A program made the position numbers and the translations under genes. Below the pieces are notes generated by a model, which was not told the DNA's origin, searched no databases, and saw only the letters and a list, made by a program, of their open reading frames with translations. A stretch of DNA of 31,312 bases from an uncultured Eubacteriales bacterium (GTDB lineage Bacteria; Bacillota; Clostridia; Oscillospirales; CAG-272), in the NCBI GenBank assembly GCA_900548735.1, contig URMC01000010.1:1-31312 (forward strand), written 5' to 3'. Below, piece after piece: positions 16,083 to 23,588 of the stretch; position 1 is the first letter of the stretch; each line of letters opens with the position of its first letter.

Positions 16083-17801
16083 ATGTTGAAACGGTTTCTT
16101 TCCTATTACAAGCCTCACCGACTGTTGTTTTCCATGGACATGCTGGCGTCGCTTCTCGTGTCGCTGATCGGGGTGGTTTACCCGATGGTCACGCGCGAAA
16201 TGCTCAACAACCTGATCCCCAACCGGCAGGTGCGCGCCATTGTGGTTGCCGCCGCCGTGCTGTTGGGGCTGTATGTGGTGCAGATGCTGTTGGAGTTTTT
16301 CATTCAGTTTTTCGGGCACATGATGGGCGTGCGCATGCAGGCGCAGATGCGCAGTGATATGTTCCGGCACCTGGAAACCCTGCCGTATCGCTTTTTCGAT
16401 GACCATGAGACGGGTAAAATCATGTCCCGCCTGACCAACGACCTGATGGATATCAGCGAGCTGGCGCACCACGGGCCCGAAAACGTGATTATTTCCTCGC
16501 TTTCCATCATCGTGTCGTTTCTGTATCTTTCCGGGATTCATCTGACGCTGACGCTGATTATTTTTTCCTGCGCCCCCCTCCTTTTTGTGGTAGCGTTTCT
16601 CCTGCGCGGGCGCATGGACCGCGCCTTTACCGAAAGCCGCCGTTCCATTGCCGAGATCAACGCCTCGGTGGAGAGCAGTATTTCCGGCATCCGCGTGACC
16701 AAAGCCTTCGGCAACGCCGAAAAAGAGCAGGAAAAGTTTGAACGCGGCAACAGCCGCTTCAAAGAGGCGCGGAAAAAAGCGTATTTCGCCATGGGGTTGT
16801 TTCATTCCTCCACCACATTCATTACCAACGTGTTCAACGTAGTGGTGCTGATTGCGGGCGGCATTTTTCTTTACCGCGGGGAAATCAATTTCGGCGATTA
16901 CTCGGCGTTTGTGGTGTCGGTCAACATTTTCGTCTCCCCGGTGATGACGCTGATTCGCTTTACCGAGCAGTTTGAGGACGGCGCGGCGGGCTTCCGCCGG
17001 TTTGTGGAAATCATGGATGAGCCACCGGAAAAAGACGCCCCCGATGCCGCTGTTTTGCAGCACGTAAGGGGGGATATTTGCCTTGCGGACGTCTCCTACA
17101 CCTATGATGGCGCGCGCGAGGTACTGAGGGGCGTCAACCTGAACATCCACGCCGGAGACACCTTTGCGCTGGTCGGTCCCTCCGGCGGGGGAAAGACCAC
17201 CATCTGTCACCTGATCCCGCGGTTTTACACCGTGACAAACGGTGCAATCACCGTGGACGGGCAGAACGTGAACGATGTGACGATGCAGTCCCTGCGGCGG
17301 AATATCGGAATTGTACAGCAGGACGTGTACCTGTTCAATGCTTCCATCCGGGAAAATATTCTCTACGGGCGACCGGACGCGGGCGAGGAGGAAGTGATCG
17401 CCGCGGCAAAGCGCGCCAATATTCATGACTACGTGATGAGCCTGCCGAACGGTTACGATACCGAAATCGGGGAGCGCGGCGTGCGGCTGTCGGGCGGGCA
17501 GAAACAGCGGCTGTCCATTGCGCGGGTGTTTCTCAAAAACCCGCCGATCTTAATTCTGGATGAGGCGACCAGCGCCCTGGATAACGCGACCGAAATTCTG
17601 ATTCAGGCGGCGCTGGACGAGCTGTGCCGCGGGCGCACCACCATTGTGGTGGCGCACCGGCTTTCCACCGTGAAGAACGCCAGCCATATTGCCGTGGTCG
17701 ACGGCGGCAGGGTCGTGGAAGAGGGCACACATGATGAACTGCTTGCCGCAGGCGGGATGTATGCCGATCTCTATCAAAGCCAGTTTAAAAGGCTTGCATA
17801 A
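16083..17801 (+). CDS. ABC exporter, fused permease and ATPase
   Basis: A 572-residue half-transporter of the MsbA/BmrA type, presumably acting as a homodimer because no partner gene is adjacent. Residues 1-310 hold six membrane helices, with the coupling-helix sequence DDHETGKIMSRLTNDL near 106-121. The ATPase domain has Walker A GPSGGGKTT (365-373), a Q-loop in IVQQDVYLF, signature LSGGQKQR (469-476), Walker B ILILDEATSALD with D493-E494, and the H-loop VAHRLSTV. GGAGGT 7 nt upstream selects the ATG at 16083 over a TTG five codons earlier. Substrate is unknown; such exporters handle lipids, drugs or peptides. No regulator or immunity gene is adjacent. Confidence 0.92.
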   Translation: MLKRFLSYYKPHRLLFSMDMLASLLVSLIGVVYPMVTREMLNNLIPNRQVRAIVVAAAVLLGLYVVQMLLEFFIQFFGHMMGVRMQAQMRSDMFRHLETLPYRFFDDHETGKIMSRLTNDLMDISELAHHGPENVIISSLSIIVSFLYLSGIHLTLTLIIFSCAPLLFVVAFLLRGRMDRAFTESRRSIAEINASVESSISGIRVTKAFGNAEKEQEKFERGNSRFKEARKKAYFAMGLFHSSTTFITNVFNVVVLIAGGIFLYRGEINFGDYSAFVVSVNIFVSPVMTLIRFTEQFEDGAAGFRRFVEIMDEPPEKDAPDAAVLQHVRGDICLADVSYTYDGAREVLRGVNLNIHAGDTFALVGPSGGGKTTICHLIPRFYTVTNGAITVDGQNVNDVTMQSLRRNIGIVQQDVYLFNASIRENILYGRPDAGEEEVIAAAKRANIHDYVMSLPNGYDTEIGERGVRLSGGQKQRLSIARVFLKNPPILILDEATSALDNATEILIQAALDELCRGRTTIVVAHRLSTVKNASHIAVVDGGRVVEEGTHDELLAAGGMYADLYQSQFKRLA

Positions 17802-17812
17802 TTCGCCCAGAG

Positions 17813-18201
17813 CCCCTGCGGGGCGGCTTTCAGGCTGACGCGTTGCTTTGGGCGGATATACCCAATTTTTTGTAGGGGAGGGGTCTCCCCTCCCGTTTTC
17901 CAGGGCGATACGCCCTGCATGCGGGCGACCAATGGTCGGCACCTTGCGGATACCGCCCTCGGCGGGGGCTTGCAGGCTCACGCGCACCTTTCGGTACACA
18001 CGCCAAACCTTATGTAGGGGTGACCATTGGTCGGCACCTGCGGGGCGGCTTTCAGGCTGACGCGTTGCTTTGGGCGGATATACCCGATTTTTTTGTAGGG
18101 GCGACCATTGGTCGGCACCTGCGGGGCGGCTTTCAGGCTGACGCGTTGCTTTGGGCGGATATACCCAATTTTTTGTAGGGGCGACCAATGGTCGCCCCTA
18201 C
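17813..18201. repeat. About 80-bp tandem repeat built from dispersed palindromes
   Basis: Two near-identical copies (18014-18094 and 18095-18174) each join GTAGGGG(C/T)GACCATTGG to CGGCTTTCAGGCTGACGCG and a GGGCGGATATACCC segment. A related copy starts at 17813, and a final GTAGGGGCGACCAATGG palindrome ends at 18201. The GGGGAGGGG/CCCCTCCC palindrome is at 17871-17895. No gene is present between 17802 and 18376 apart from the elements listed separately. Confidence 0.85.
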
Positions 18202-18234
18202 GATTTGCAAAGCGGTACGCGAACAGTGGCGAGA

Positions 18235-18267
18235 AAAGCCCCCTTTACACAAGGGGGCTTTTTGTTT
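18235..18267 (+). terminator. Rho-independent terminator between ABC gene and tRNA
   Basis: AAAGCCCCCTT and AAGGGGGCTTT with a 5-nt loop, then TTGTTT. It could end the ABC exporter transcript and insulates the tRNA promoter. Confidence 0.75.
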
Positions 18268-18328
18268 ATGCAAACATTGCGAGGCACACGGCGAAAATTC
18301 TTTCCCGACAATATTTTTAAAAAAGGGG

Positions 18329-18357
18329 TTGCAATTTGCAAAGAGATGTGCTATAAT
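18329..18357 (+). promoter_or_regulatory. Vegetative promoter for tRNA-Trp
   Basis: TTGCAA (18329-18334), 17-bp spacer, TATAAT (18352-18357), 20 bp ahead of the tRNA. Confidence 0.85.
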
Positions 18358-18376
18358 AACTCCTGCGTTTAAACGT

Positions 18377-18452
18377 GGGGGTGTAGCTCAGCTGGTAGAG
18401 TACTGGTCTCCAAAACCAAGGGTCGTGGGTTCGAATCCTCCCGCCCCCGCCA
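18377..18452 (+). tRNA. trnW: tRNA-Trp (CCA anticodon)
   Basis: A 76-nt cloverleaf with an encoded 3' CCA. The 7-bp acceptor pairs GGGGGTG (18377-18383) with CGCCCCC (18142-style 3' arm at 18142+300, i.e. 18442-18448), including one G-T pair; the discriminator is G. The anticodon CCA (18410-18412) lies in the loop CTCCAAA. Three stems are imperfect: a G-T pair in the D stem (18386 with 18401), a C-A mismatch at the top of the anticodon stem (18403 with 18419), and a T-C mismatch in the T stem (18426 with 18440). Promoter and terminator are strong, so it is probably expressed, but the mismatches deserve checking. Confidence 0.88.
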
Positions 18453-18454
18453 AA

Positions 18455-18488
18455 AATCCGAAAGCTTCGGCTTTCGGATTTTTTATTT
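18455..18488 (+). terminator. Rho-independent terminator of tRNA-Trp
   Basis: An 11-bp perfect stem, AATCCGAAAGC with GCTTTCGGATT, around a TTCG tetraloop, followed by TTTTATTTG. It begins two bases after the CCA end. Confidence 0.95.
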
Positions 18489-18573
18489 GTGCCGAAGGCA
18501 CAACATCATTTGCGTGCGGCGCACGCAACATCATGCCGCTAAAGGCGGATTTCGTTGCGCCGGTGGCGCAACG
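18489..18573. repeat. Run of four short hairpins separated by AACATCAT
   Basis: Hairpins at 18489-18501 (GTGCC/GGCAC), 18512-18526 (GCGTGC/GCACGC), 18535-18548 (CCGC/GCGG) and 18553-18573 (CGTTGCGCC/GGCGCAACG), with AACATCAT linkers. It fills the space between the tRNA terminator and the end of the kinase gene and resembles multi-hairpin repeats common in clostridial genomes. Confidence 0.7.
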
Positions 18574-18582
18574 AAGGGGCAT

Positions 18583-19455
18583 TCAGTGCGATGCCGGCTC
18601 CGCCGTGGCGGCGTCCAGCGCGGCGATCAGGGCGGGGATCGCCTTTTCAAATTTCGTGCCGTACCGGTGGGCGGGATCGCCGATGGTTGCCTTCATGCCC
18701 GCTACGGTAAAATCGGCGGCAATGCGCGCGGCGTCTGCCATGCTTAGTCCGCGCATCCGTGCGCCGGTAAAGGCAGAGGCGAAAATATCCCCCGTACCGT
18801 GCGAGTTTTCGGGCAGTTTTTCGTGGAAATAGCAGGTGGGGGTTTCCTGCCCCTTTTCCACCACAGCCACCCCGATTTCCCCCTCGCGGTAGCTGACACC
18901 GGTCATCACCACGGCGCCGGCGCCCAGCGCCCGCAAGCCGTTCATCAGGGCAAGGATATAGCTTTCGTCATATCCGGCTTCCCGATAGGGCAGCCCCGTC
19001 AGCAGAGCCGCTTCGGTAATGTTGGGCAAAACGATATCCGCGCGCCCCGCAAGCTCCGCCATTTTTGCGGCAAATGCCATATCAAACCCGGGGTAAAGCC
19101 TGCCCGCGTCCGCCATGGCAGGGTCCACGATTTTTTCACAGCCCGGCTTTGCGACCCGCCCGAAAAGATCAGCCACCATCCGGATCTGCCTTGCACTGCC
19201 GAGATACCCGGTATAGATCGCGTCAAACGCGATATGTTCCTTCTCCCAATGCGCCACGATACCGGGGATATCCTCTGTCAGATCGCGGAACGTATACCCG
19301 GTAAACCCGCCCGTGTGCGTGGAAAGCACGGCGGAGGGGAGAATGGCGGTCTCGATTCCGCAGGCGGAAATGATCGGCAGTGCCACGGTCAGGGAGCATT
19401 GCCCGAAGCAGGAAATATCCTGCACGCTCAGTACCTTTTTTTCAGTTGTGTTCAT
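18583..19455 (-). CDS. Pyridoxal/pyridoxamine kinase (PdxY/PdxK family)
   Basis: A 290-residue ribokinase-fold kinase that phosphorylates B6 vitamers, feeding PLP enzymes such as GlyA in this window. N-terminal SVQDISCFGQCSLTVALPI and THTGGFTG are typical of the pyridoxal kinase group; the ATP-site motif HGTGDIFAS (219-227) carries the catalytic D223. The ATG at 19455 follows GGGAGG by 8 nt. It converges with the tRNA-Trp gene and diverges from the SPFH operon. Exact vitamer preference is unknown. Confidence 0.88.
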   Translation of the reverse strand: MNTTEKKVLSVQDISCFGQCSLTVALPIISACGIETAILPSAVLSTHTGGFTGYTFRDLTEDIPGIVAHWEKEHIAFDAIYTGYLGSARQIRMVADLFGRVAKPGCEKIVDPAMADAGRLYPGFDMAFAAKMAELAGRADIVLPNITEAALLTGLPYREAGYDESYILALMNGLRALGAGAVVMTGVSYREGEIGVAVVEKGQETPTCYFHEKLPENSHGTGDIFASAFTGARMRGLSMADAARIAADFTVAGMKATIGDPAHRYGTKFEKAIPALIAALDAATAEPASH

Positions 19456-19579
19456 CTTTTTTTCCTCCCGGCAATATTGTTGCTTTTAGTGTACCCGATC
19501 CGCAGGCGGATAAAAATAGCCAGAAGGAAATTTTTTTATAAATCCAGAAGCTCCCCTGCGGAAAGTTTTTACAAAAGGC

Positions 19580-19638
19580 GCACCGTGCAAAATGCACCGT
19601 GCAAAATGATTGACAAACGCAGGGGTACGTGCTATAAT
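19580..19638 (+). promoter_or_regulatory. Promoter and possible operator of the SPFH-ATPase operon
   Basis: TTGACA (19610-19615), 17-bp spacer and TATAAT (19633-19638) form a consensus promoter. Immediately upstream are two adjacent 14-bp direct repeats, GCACCGTGCAAAAT (19580-19593 and 19594-19607), each with a GCAC/GTGC dyad. They end 2 bp before the -35 box and could bind a regulator. Confidence 0.85.
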
Positions 19639-19697
19639 TATTGTAGTTTTTCCACAAGGAGGCGACCTTCCCTGTGGGCAAAAGGAGGTTATGCTGT

Positions 19698-21512
19698 TTG
19701 AAAGACGAAAATCGCCGACACGCTCTGGCGCCGTTTCTCACTTCTTCGGCTATTCTTGCGGCAGCGCTGATCGCGCTGCGCTATTTTTACGGCAAGACAT
19801 TTTTCGTTCCGTTCCGGATGCTGGCAATCGTGCTGGCACTGCCGCTGTGCCTTTCGTGGCTGGCAATCCTGTTTCGCACGGAGCTGCGCCCGCCCCGCGA
19901 AAAGCCGCCGCAAAAGGCAACCGCCGCCCCGGAGCCGGGCACATCGCCGGAGCCCGGCGCACCGGCAGTTCCGGCAGGGCAAAAGCGCCGGCAAAAGTGG
20001 CGCGCGCTGGTTTCCCGGCTGTGGTTTCTTGCCCGGCGGGGGGTGGTGACCGGCTATAACAAAAGCCGGGAGATCTTGCGGCTGTTGACCTCGCTTGGCG
20101 CAATCGGGTTTTTCAGCTACCGTTTCTTCGTGCTGATCGGCGAGAAGACCGACGGGTACCGGATGACCTTCCGCTATCCTGTAATTCTCGCATTGCTGTT
20201 TGTGGTGTTTGTGATCCTCGAAAAGTGGGTGCGCCACACCGAAACCGAAAACCGCTTCACCCGCGCGCTGTTACATAACGTGCGTTCCGTCATGGCGGTG
20301 GGGCGGCTGCTTCTGCTGTTTCTCATTGTCTGCACCGCGATGAAGGCGCTGGGCTTTGCCAACCTTCAGCGGCAGCTGATCTGGGTGGCGGTTGCCGTTT
20401 ACTGCTATGAAGCGGTGTTTCTGCTGTTCTCCTTCTTCCTCCGGTGGCTGAAAAAGGAGCTTTCCACAGCGCCTGTTTATACCGTGCCCGTGCCGTTTCT
20501 GGTCGGCAGTGACGACGACCTCAGCTTTGTCAAATATTTGGAGGAAAGCACCGGTATCACGATGCGAAGCCTGTGGAGCATCAAGCTCATCCGCCACATC
20601 TTACCCTATACCGTGATTGCGGTGGTGATGGTGTTTTGGCTTTCCACGGGGCTGGTGAAGGTGGAATCCTACCAGCAGGGCGCGGTGTACCGCTTCGGCA
20701 GGTTGCAGGAGCAGACCCTCTCCCCAGGGCTTCACTTCGTGCTTCCCGCTCCCTTTGACAAGGTGGAACTTTACGACACCGAGGTCGTGAACAAGGTGAC
20801 GATCGGATACCGCTCCGAGGAGGCGGGCGACAACACCTGGACCGCCGCCCACGGCGGCGAGGAGTACAAGCTGTTGCTCGGCAGTGGGGACGAGGTGGTT
20901 TCCATCAACCTGCGGCTGGAATTCAAAATTTCCAACCTGCATGAGTACATCAAAAACTCCGCCTGTGCGGAGTGCGTGCTGGAGGCGCTGGCGTATGAGC
21001 TGGTGACCGACCGCACGATTTCCACCGATCTTGACACGCTTCTCTCGGTTGACCGGGCGGCGTTCAGCAACACCTTCCGCGACGAACTGACCGCAAAGCT
21101 GGAGAGCTACCACGTAGGGGTTGAGGTGGTCAGCGTGGTGCTGGAAAGCATTCACCCGCCCGTGGAGATTGCGGAAACGTATCAGAAACTGATCAGCGCG
21201 GGCATTGACGCGGAGCGCTACCGCCTGAATGCCATCGGCGAGTGCGCCACGGTCATTGCCAACGCGGAGCTGACCCGCACGAGAACCATCGAGGCGGCGC
21301 GCGCCGCATACTTTACCAAGGTTGCCGCGGCAAACGCCAGCGTTGCCGAGTTTATGGCGGCGGTGGAGGCGGACAACGCGTATTCCGACGCGTACCGCTA
21401 TCAGAAATATCTTTCCGCCGTCAGTAAGGCTTACGGGCAGGCAAAAATCGTCATCGTCGGCGGGGACGTGAACATGAAAAACCTGTATTTCGGCAGTCTC
21501 ACCCTGGAGTGA
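19698..21512 (+). CDS. SPFH/Band-7 protein, HflK-like, with seven-helix N-terminal domain
   Basis: The start is a TTG at 19698, preceded by AAAGGAGG 10 nt upstream; the only nearby ATG is in another frame. The 604-residue product has about seven membrane helices (roughly 12-30, 38-59, 129-148, 159-175, 198-217, 227-249 and 301-319), with a Pro/Ala-rich cytoplasmic loop at 64-95. The SPFH domain begins near 321 (VESYQQGAVYRFGRL, then LSPGLHFVLPAPFDKV), followed by an Ala/Glu-rich helix (about 490-570). Ordinary HflK has one helix and about 400 residues, so the N-terminal 300 residues are an addition. It is first in an operon with two more SPFH genes and a P-type ATPase. SPFH proteins form membrane cages; HflK/C enclose FtsH. 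No ftsH is nearby. Confidence 0.85.
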   Translation: MKDENRRHALAPFLTSSAILAAALIALRYFYGKTFFVPFRMLAIVLALPLCLSWLAILFRTELRPPREKPPQKATAAPEPGTSPEPGAPAVPAGQKRRQKWRALVSRLWFLARRGVVTGYNKSREILRLLTSLGAIGFFSYRFFVLIGEKTDGYRMTFRYPVILALLFVVFVILEKWVRHTETENRFTRALLHNVRSVMAVGRLLLLFLIVCTAMKALGFANLQRQLIWVAVAVYCYEAVFLLFSFFLRWLKKELSTAPVYTVPVPFLVGSDDDLSFVKYLEESTGITMRSLWSIKLIRHILPYTVIAVVMVFWLSTGLVKVESYQQGAVYRFGRLQEQTLSPGLHFVLPAPFDKVELYDTEVVNKVTIGYRSEEAGDNTWTAAHGGEEYKLLLGSGDEVVSINLRLEFKISNLHEYIKNSACAECVLEALAYELVTDRTISTDLDTLLSVDRAAFSNTFRDELTAKLESYHVGVEVVSVVLESIHPPVEIAETYQKLISAGIDAERYRLNAIGECATVIANAELTRTRTIEAARAAYFTKVAAANASVAEFMAAVEADNAYSDAYRYQKYLSAVSKAYGQAKIVIVGGDVNMKNLYFGSLTLE

Positions 21513-21526
21513 GAAAGGAGAAACCC

Positions 21527-22636
21527 ATGAAAAAACAAGATAACATGCCAAACAGTGCGGAGAATACCGCCGTGGCGCCGGCGCCGAAAAAAGAGAGCCG
21601 GGTGCCGCTTCGCGTGCTGAAAATTTTTCTTGCCACGGTGGTCGTGGTGCTGATCGGGTATTTCGGCTTTACCTGTAAGGTGCAGGAGGGCAACTGCGCC
21701 GTGATTCTGCGCTTCGGCGCGCCGCGGCAGGTCGTGACCGACGCGGGGCTTTACTTCCGGTTGCCCTGGCCCTTTGAAAGCGTGGTGACCTACGAGGGGC
21801 GGATGCAGTATTTTGAATCCAGCCGTCTGGAAACCACCACCAAGGACAAGCGCAACATCATCCTGCAATCCTATGTGGTGTGGCAGGTCAGCGACCCGCT
21901 GCTCTACCACAACAGCGTCGGCTCTCAGAATAAAATCGACGCCTACATCAACGACCAGGTGTTCAGCGCCACCAACGGCGTGATGGGCGCCTATAACCTT
22001 TCGGGGCTGGTGTCGCTGGAGAGCGAAAGCCTGAAAATGGACGAAATTCAGGCGAAGATCAAAGAGCAGGTCAAGGCAAACTGCGAGGAGAAATACGGCA
22101 TTACCATTGCCGATGTCAGCATTCTTCGCATTTCGCTCCCCGATCAGAACCTGGAGAGCGTGTTTGAGCAGATGAAGGCGGAGCGGCAGAAGGAGATTGA
22201 CGCCATTCTTGCTGTTGCCCAGCGGGACGCCGACCAGATGATGCAGGAGGCGGATACCAAATCCGCCGAAACAATTGCGGACGGCACCAAGACCGCAGGC
22301 GAGATTCAGGCGGAGACCGAAAAAGCGGTTGCCGGCATTTACGCCGAGGCACAGGCGGCAAATATTGAGCTTTACCAGTTCTTACGCAATCTGGACACGC
22401 TGATTGCCTCCACCAACAGCGAGACGTTGCTGGTGGTCAAGGCGGATCAGTATCCGTTCAATATCCTGACCGAATACAGCAAGCAGATGACGGCGGAGGG
22501 CAACAAAACCGTAATCAGCGATCTGAATTATATCCTGACCCAGTTGCCGGAGGATCAGCGCGTGGCGCTGGTCAACGCCGTCTACCAGCTGATTGAGCAG
22601 GCGAAAGCCGGAACGCTTGGGGGCAACGCGGGATGA
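21527..22636 (+). CDS. SPFH/Band-7 protein, HflC-like
   Basis: The 369-residue protein has a cytoplasmic tail rich in Ala/Pro, one membrane helix (about 29-47) and an SPFH domain starting VQEGNCAVILRFGAPRQVV, with GLYFRLPWPFESV and TTTKDKRNIILQSYVVWQVSDPL. After an Ala/Glu-rich coiled region (about 220-290) it ends with LYQFLRNLDTLIASTNSETLLVVKAD, which parallels the C-terminus of HflC. The ATG at 21527 follows AAAGGAG by 6 nt, 14 bp after the preceding stop. The last four bases overlap the next gene (ATGA), so products are probably made in a fixed ratio. Confidence 0.88.
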   Translation: MKKQDNMPNSAENTAVAPAPKKESRVPLRVLKIFLATVVVVLIGYFGFTCKVQEGNCAVILRFGAPRQVVTDAGLYFRLPWPFESVVTYEGRMQYFESSRLETTTKDKRNIILQSYVVWQVSDPLLYHNSVGSQNKIDAYINDQVFSATNGVMGAYNLSGLVSLESESLKMDEIQAKIKEQVKANCEEKYGITIADVSILRISLPDQNLESVFEQMKAERQKEIDAILAVAQRDADQMMQEADTKSAETIADGTKTAGEIQAETEKAVAGIYAEAQAANIELYQFLRNLDTLIASTNSETLLVVKADQYPFNILTEYSKQMTAEGNKTVISDLNYILTQLPEDQRVALVNAVYQLIEQAKAGTLGGNAG

Positions 22637-23580
22637 AAAAGAACACCGTATTTGAGGACATCCTCTCCACCCTGACGCGGTATTTCGTGATTCTGGTGGC
22701 GATTGTGGTGGTGCTCATCTGCCTTTCCGGCGTGCGGATCGTCAAAAGCGGCGAGGTGGCGGTGGTGCTTCGCTTCGGCAAACTTGTGGGCAATACCTAT
22801 GAAGAACAGGTGCATGAACCGGGGCTGTTTTTCGCCTTCCCGTATATTATTGACGAGGTGATTACCGTGCCGGTCGGCAGTGTGAAAGAGCTGACCGTGA
22901 CCACGCATTACACCGAAGGGGAAATGCTGAACAACGACCGGCGCGGCTATGTCATCACGGGGGATCAGAACATCGCCGTGATTTCCGCTTCGGTCAAGTA
23001 TAACATTACCGACGCGGTCAGTTATGCCCTGCACGTGAAGGACGCGGACCGGATCATCAACGCGGCGGTTTCGGGCGCGATGGTGAAAAGCGCCGCGCAC
23101 CGCGCGGTGGACGGCATTCTCACCTCCGAAAAAGAGGCTTACGCCACCGAGGTGCGCGCCATGGCACAGCAAACGCTGGACGAAATCGGCACCGGCATTA
23201 CGCTTTCCAACCTGGAGCTGACCAAGGTCAGCATGCCGGAGGAAGTGCGCGAGACCTACGAGAACGTCAACGCCGCCACCGTGCAGGCGGCAACGCTTGC
23301 CGAAAAGGCACTGCAATACCGTGACAGCCTGATGCCGTATGCCGAGTCCATGCGCACGAGCCTCATCTCCAACGCGTACAGCAAGCAATCCACCGCCATT
23401 GCGGGGGCGGAGCAGTATCTTGCCGAGTTCCGCGGGGTGCTGGAGGAATATGAAGCCAACCCGGGCTCGCTGGAAGCGATCAAAACAAGAATTTACACAC
23501 AAAAGATGATGGAAATGCTGGCACGGATCAAAAAGGTGTATCTGGTGCCGGATGACGAATCGCATATCATTATCAAGTAG
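22633..23580 (+). CDS. SPFH/Band-7 protein, second HflK-like subunit
   Basis: A 315-residue protein with one membrane helix (about 16-33) and an SPFH domain from residue 36 (VKSGEVAVVLRFGKLVG, then EPGLFFAFPYIIDEV). GYVITGDQNIAVISASVKYNITD matches the core of HflK. The helical part (YENVNAATVQAATLAEKALQYRD) and the ending RIYTQKMMEMLARIKKVYLV are also HflK-like. With the two genes before it this makes three SPFH proteins in one operon, whereas HflK/HflC systems usually have two. It overlaps the previous gene by 4 bp and is 8 bp from the ATPase gene. Confidence 0.88.
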   Translation: MKKNTVFEDILSTLTRYFVILVAIVVVLICLSGVRIVKSGEVAVVLRFGKLVGNTYEEQVHEPGLFFAFPYIIDEVITVPVGSVKELTVTTHYTEGEMLNNDRRGYVITGDQNIAVISASVKYNITDAVSYALHVKDADRIINAAVSGAMVKSAAHRAVDGILTSEKEAYATEVRAMAQQTLDEIGTGITLSNLELTKVSMPEEVRETYENVNAATVQAATLAEKALQYRDSLMPYAESMRTSLISNAYSKQSTAIAGAEQYLAEFRGVLEEYEANPGSLEAIKTRIYTQKMMEMLARIKKVYLVPDDESHIIIK

Positions 23581-23588
23581 GAGGGCTT

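Noticed and set aside
16023..17426. 467-codon frame opposite the ABC exporter
   Set aside because: Antisense shadow with typical low-complexity composition.
18388..18582. 64-codon minus-strand frame over the tRNA
   Set aside because: Its C-terminal part is the reverse translation of tRNA-Trp, a familiar false annotation.
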